Assembly: GCA_022732885.1 (NCBI GenBank)
Contig: JAIJTS010000007.1
Coordinates: forward strand, 16,004 to 80,003
DNA length: 64,000 nucleotides
Direction of reading: 5' to 3'
Origin: Atopobium sp.
GTDB lineage: Bacteria > Actinomycetota > Coriobacteriia > Coriobacteriales > Atopobiaceae
Shown here: piece by piece, positions 60,989 to 64,000 of the stretch
Layout of the letters: every line of letters starts with the position of its first letter
How positions within the stretch are numbered: position 1 is the stretch's first letter
Program-made: the position numbers and the translations under genes
The notes under the pieces: generated by a model
Database searches by the model: none
What the model saw: the letters and a program-made list of their open reading frames with translations, nothing else
Told to the model about the DNA's origin: nothing

Positions 60989-61852
60989 TTACTCACCGCC
61001 AAACTGATCAATGTTCTTGAAGCGTGAAAGAGACAGATAAAGAAAAATACCTAGTGAACCAATACAAAAAGCTAATGTGTAGAGCGGATTGACTCCGGCA
61101 CAGAGGTTACCTTCAACAATCTCCCTGCTAGCCGAATCAATATAGAGAGAACTTCGAGAAAACATCATGTAGTTGCCAATAAGGATGGGATGTAATTTGA
61201 AAATCGAGGAGACTATCCAGGAAATTATTAAAAAGAGAGGAGGCCACTCTTTAATAAATAATCCTGCTGAACATTGAAGTGTTATAAGAGATAGTGAAGT
61301 AATGAATAGAGATCCCATCAATGGGACAATACTTACCGTATTTGCGGGTAATGTCGAAGCGTCAAAACCTTCGAGAATTTCTAAGCTTATTGTTGTTGAT
61401 GATAAAATTTCTCCACCGTGGAGCAGTGTAAATAAGAGGATTACAACTCCCGCTATTATCCAATAAAGCCCAGTTGCTGTCACACAACTTACTGTTAGAA
61501 GAATTGGATAGAAGCTCTTTGAGGAGGACATAACAAGATACATATCTTTTCTTAGCGACCTGGAGACTGCCAGAAAACACATTAAATGGGGAAGTAAAAC
61601 AAGTATTAACCAGGCAAAAGGAATTTTAATTTTTGGCATAGCAGCATTTGAAGAAATGCTTTGCGATATCTGTGGCATTCCAGCAAATAGACTTGATACG
61701 TTATCTGCAAATGTTGGATTACTTGTTGCCGAGTGATTGAACACTACAAGAGATGTAGCAACGATAAGTACCATTAAGATGACACAGATACAAAATGGAC
61801 CACGTAATGAATAGACAAAAGGACCAAATGGAATTACTTTAGAGTTTCTCAT
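60989..61852 (-). CDS. ABC-2-type permease-like membrane protein
   Basis: 287 residues, about six hydrophobic helices (for example LRGPFCICVILMVLIVATSL near residue 20 and FAWLILVLLPHLMCFLAVSR near 80). No closer family name. The ATG at 61852 overlaps the upstream gene by 14 nt, with GGCGGT as a weak ribosome site. Lies right before the ATPase gene, so it is probably one of its permeases. AT-rich. Confidence 0.75.
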   Translation of the reverse strand: MRNSKVIPFGPFVYSLRGPFCICVILMVLIVATSLVVFNHSATSNPTFADNVSSLFAGMPQISQSISSNAAMPKIKIPFAWLILVLLPHLMCFLAVSRSLRKDMYLVMSSSKSFYPILLTVSCVTATGLYWIIAGVVILLFTLLHGGEILSSTTISLEILEGFDASTLPANTVSIVPLMGSLFITSLSLITLQCSAGLFIKEWPPLFLIISWIVSSIFKLHPILIGNYMMFSRSSLYIDSASREIVEGNLCAGVNPLYTLAFCIGSLGIFLYLSLSRFKNIDQFGGE

Positions 61853-62657
61853 AATGACCGCCAAACTCTGTATTTTTAGTTCCAATGAGGCCAAAAATGT
61901 TTAAGCAAATGATTCCAACTAGAAAATATGAAGTCGCATACAAAAGGCTAAATCCTTCTGGATTAAAAGGAAGAAGTCTCGAAAAAGTCATTAATGTAGA
62001 GGGGAATGGAAGTTCAGGAAAAAACTCTCCTAAAACTAGTAGTGCTACGCTTAGTAATACAGCTAGTGAATTGTGAGTATAGAGTTTTATTACTTTGTAA
62101 ATAGAGCAAAAGAACAAGAGACCAAGATAGTAAATCCCAAGAAGAATCAATACTTCTGGGGCTGTGAGCGATAATTCTGTACTAGCTTGAACGGTATGGC
62201 TAATGAAGATATCTACATTTAGTGTAGCAATAGTAAGGCTGTTACCTGTACAAATAAGTAAAACAAGACACGTTGCTATATAGACGGCAATTAAAACGAG
62301 ACAAGATACAATTATATCTATATAGCTATAAATCCAATATCTAGTTTTCTTCTCAAATCTCATTATGCGTTGAATGGAAAAATGTTCATTCTTGTCCGAG
62401 TTTGAAATAACGATTATGAGAAGAAGAGAGATGCAGAGCGCGGTCCACTCTACGGAAAATGTGTGAGCAGATCCGTAGAATATTGCGATAATTAAATCGC
62501 CCAAAGAAAACGAATATCCTCCTTGTGTAATCAAGCTGAATTGTGCAAAAGAAGAAATAAACGCTGTGCAAGATAACAACATCGCAAAAAGCGCGGCTAG
62601 AAGATTTTTATGCATATCAAAAAGCTGAGTGAAGTTCCTTGAAATTTGATGTTTCAT
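61839..62657 (-). CDS. Membrane protein of the ABC island
   Basis: 272 residues with six or seven hydrophobic helices (LLAALFAMLLSCTAFISSFA near residue 20, YIDIIVSCLVLIAVYIATCL near 115, LAVLLSVALLVLGEFFPELP near 200). Similar in size and layout to the other two permease-like proteins. Its ATG overlaps the upstream stop by 4 nt (ATGA). Presumed transporter subunit. Confidence 0.72.
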   Translation of the reverse strand: MKHQISRNFTQLFDMHKNLLAALFAMLLSCTAFISSFAQFSLITQGGYSFSLGDLIIAIFYGSAHTFSVEWTALCISLLLIIVISNSDKNEHFSIQRIMRFEKKTRYWIYSYIDIIVSCLVLIAVYIATCLVLLICTGNSLTIATLNVDIFISHTVQASTELSLTAPEVLILLGIYYLGLLFFCSIYKVIKLYTHNSLAVLLSVALLVLGEFFPELPFPSTLMTFSRLLPFNPEGFSLLYATSYFLVGIICLNIFGLIGTKNTEFGGHYEKL

Positions 62658-63541
62658 AGCAGATCACTTCTACAAGTCTTTTTGTAAGAAATGAAGATTA
62701 CTAGTAATAGCAAAACAAAACAGAAGCAATAAAATCCAAGTTTTGTTGGAGCATATTCGGAACTTATTAATTGAAAGAAATTCAACTTAATGAATGCATT
62801 TTGTCCTACTTCTCTTAATTGAGCAGAGGAAAGAATCGCTGAAAATTGTGAACCTAAGAACGCTAATAGGTGAAGTAGGAAATAAGAAATAAAAATTGCT
62901 TGAAATGTGGTCTTGGTTAAACTTGCAAAAAGAGAAACGGTACAGGAAAACAGCCCTCCAAGTATGAAGGCTAATACGGATAGGGTAATGACATAAGCAA
63001 GAGGAGAGGTATAAAAGAGTCCTGAGAACAAAGAGCTCATTGGGACTGCGGTATATATCTCATCGTAAATTTTTGGTGTGGACAACGGTAAGAAACAGAT
63101 TGCAGCTAAAAAATTTAGGACAAGAGGCAGAGCAGAGCAAATACCTCCAGAAATAAAGCTTACATATAGTTTTATCCTGATAACACTAGCTTTTCTAATT
63201 CTAAGACATTGCTGTTCAAGCACTCCTTCCTTTGAATCGCTGCTTAGTATCCAAGCAGTTGGGATGGTAGCCAAGAGTGGCCATAAGAGATAGTACAGTC
63301 CACTGTAAAAATCTCCAATTCGTGTGGGAATCCAAGCAGTGTAAGCAGAAATGACAGAAAGCAAAGTGTTATAGGAAAGATGATCTCCCTGTTGAAGAGT
63401 TGCCTCTAAGGTATTTAATTCAATTTGTATTTCAATCCAAGCGGCAAGTATTGCAATACAGATGCCAATTGCAACACATGCCCAAAATAATGGGTTATTG
63501 GTAAGCTGTCGCTTAAATTCAGACTTGAACAATGAATTCAT
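62654..63541 (-). CDS. ABC-2-type permease-like membrane protein
   Basis: 295 residues. The N terminus MNSLFKSEFKRQLTNNPLFW, then a hydrophobic helix at about 22-40, is the usual start of ABC-2 permeases; five more helices follow, with a large outer loop early (about 42-75). ATG 63541 has AGGTG upstream; a GTG at 63550 is possible. First of three permease-like genes feeding the single ATPase gene. Confidence 0.75.
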   Translation of the reverse strand: MNSLFKSEFKRQLTNNPLFWACVAIGICIAILAAWIEIQIELNTLEATLQQGDHLSYNTLLSVISAYTAWIPTRIGDFYSGLYYLLWPLLATIPTAWILSSDSKEGVLEQQCLRIRKASVIRIKLYVSFISGGICSALPLVLNFLAAICFLPLSTPKIYDEIYTAVPMSSLFSGLFYTSPLAYVITLSVLAFILGGLFSCTVSLFASLTKTTFQAIFISYFLLHLLAFLGSQFSAILSSAQLREVGQNAFIKLNFFQLISSEYAPTKLGFYCFCFVLLLLVIFISYKKTCRSDLL

Positions 63542-63550
63542 AGCAAACAC

Positions 63551-64000
63551 CTATTTATCACTTTTTAATGCAGACTGTATATCAACTAACTTTGCGTTTG
63601 AATAAATTCCTCCCATATTTGCTAGATGAATAGAAGTAACATCCCTCAGTTCTTCTGGAGATAGCGCAAAAGCAAGTTTGACGTCACATTCATCCCCTGC
63701 ATTAATCCAAAAATACCCTTTAGTTTTATCAGTATCCGAATTGTCAATTCGGGCATTTTCAGGTGTAATTTGGGACATGAAAATATTATGCCCCTCAGCA
63801 TTAATTGAGTAACTAGTAAGTAATATATAGTCCGGACCATTTGGGGTGTGTTTTTGAACGGCGTCTATGTTTTTAAAATGAAGCGTATAGACTAGATACA
63901 AGCTATCTGCATTTTCTGGTGTTAATGAATCGTTAAGTGCTCCAGAGGTAAAACCTGCTTCGTCTATAGAATGACAAAGGATTACGTCTGTTACCGTTAC
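63551..64000 (-). CDS. Beta-rich hypothetical protein, 5' end outside the window
   Basis: 149 codons and a stop are visible, and the frame is open to the window edge, so the start lies beyond 64000. The visible part is beta-rich (VTVTDVILCHSIDEAGF, LYLVYTLHFKNIDAV, KGYFWINAGDECDVKLAFAL) and resembles the outer Ig/telokin-type domain of DUF4352-like proteins. It precedes the permease genes by 9 nt and probably starts this part of the operon. A TTG at 63901 is not a convincing start. Confidence 0.65.
   Translation of the reverse strand, partial: VTVTDVILCHSIDEAGFTSGALNDSLTPENADSLYLVYTLHFKNIDAVQKHTPNGPDYILLTSYSINAEGHNIFMSQITPENARIDNSDTDKTKGYFWINAGDECDVKLAFALSPEELRDVTSIHLANMGGIYSNAKLVDIQSALKSDK

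Overview
The window looks like a chromosome segment of a mid-GC (mid-40s % by eye) anaerobic actinobacterium of the class Coriobacteriia, most likely an Atopobiaceae member such as Lancefieldella/Atopobium. This is inferred from the gene set and protein character: an NfnAB-type bifurcating transhydrogenase, a single-chain PurL of about 1250 residues, an archaeal-type peptidyl-tRNA hydrolase beside the ordinary one, PTS-driven sugar use and a PPi-type phosphofructokinase. No search was run. The window holds 59 protein-coding genes (one cut by the right edge), one tRNA, one FMN-type riboswitch and many hairpin terminators. I saw no rRNA, insertion sequence, prophage or CRISPR array.

Layout. 0-14 kb is a mosaic of short units: DMT permease and asparaginase, a GH25 lysozyme coupled to a DUF1846 protein, PTH2, a lone prepilin peptidase, XRE and TetR regulators, two lipoproteins, ManA, MscL and an M32 carboxypeptidase. 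14.3-17.6 kb is a three-gene operon: aminotransferase, a D-Ala-D-Ala-ligase-like ATP-grasp protein and a ROK kinase. 17.7-20.3 kb is fruA-fruK, followed by a YebC gene. 21.5-32.1 kb is a DeoR regulator diverging from a ten-gene ascorbate-type operon. That operon has PTS IIA, IIC and IIB, a propeller-like protein, UlaG, UlaF, UlaE, transaldolase and split transketolase, so the carbon is led from uptake into pentose-phosphate intermediates; UlaD is missing. 32.1-34.9 kb is an AT-rich pair, an Rgg/RRNPP-like regulator with an ABC exporter. 35-54.7 kb is dense housekeeping: nfnBA, pth, pcp, prs-glmU, tRNA-Gln, galE-polyprenyl synthase-PG-binding protein, purL, a riboflavin ECF transporter behind an FMN-type riboswitch, murB and PPi-PFK. 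54.9-59.6 kb carries enolase, a cupin, a HelD-like helicase and EngB. 59.7-64 kb is an AT-rich ABC-2 transporter island.

The most notable signal is not a gene. The word GGCGAGAA/TTCTCGCC occurs 27 times by eye, against about 1-2 expected from base composition. In 22 of the 27 it extends to TGGCGAGAA. The copies are nearly balanced between strands, dense in the housekeeping region and absent from the AT-rich islands. They leave a protein imprint: every Gly-Glu-Lys I found is GGC GAG AAR. It behaves like a DNA-uptake-type or other genome-wide protein-recognised word. Other points of interest are the Ddl-like enzyme that has lost two metal ligands, the ascorbate operon without UlaD but with an unrecognised propeller protein, an FMN riboswitch with a divergent 5' half, and a possible RBS-masking hairpin before the exporter gene.
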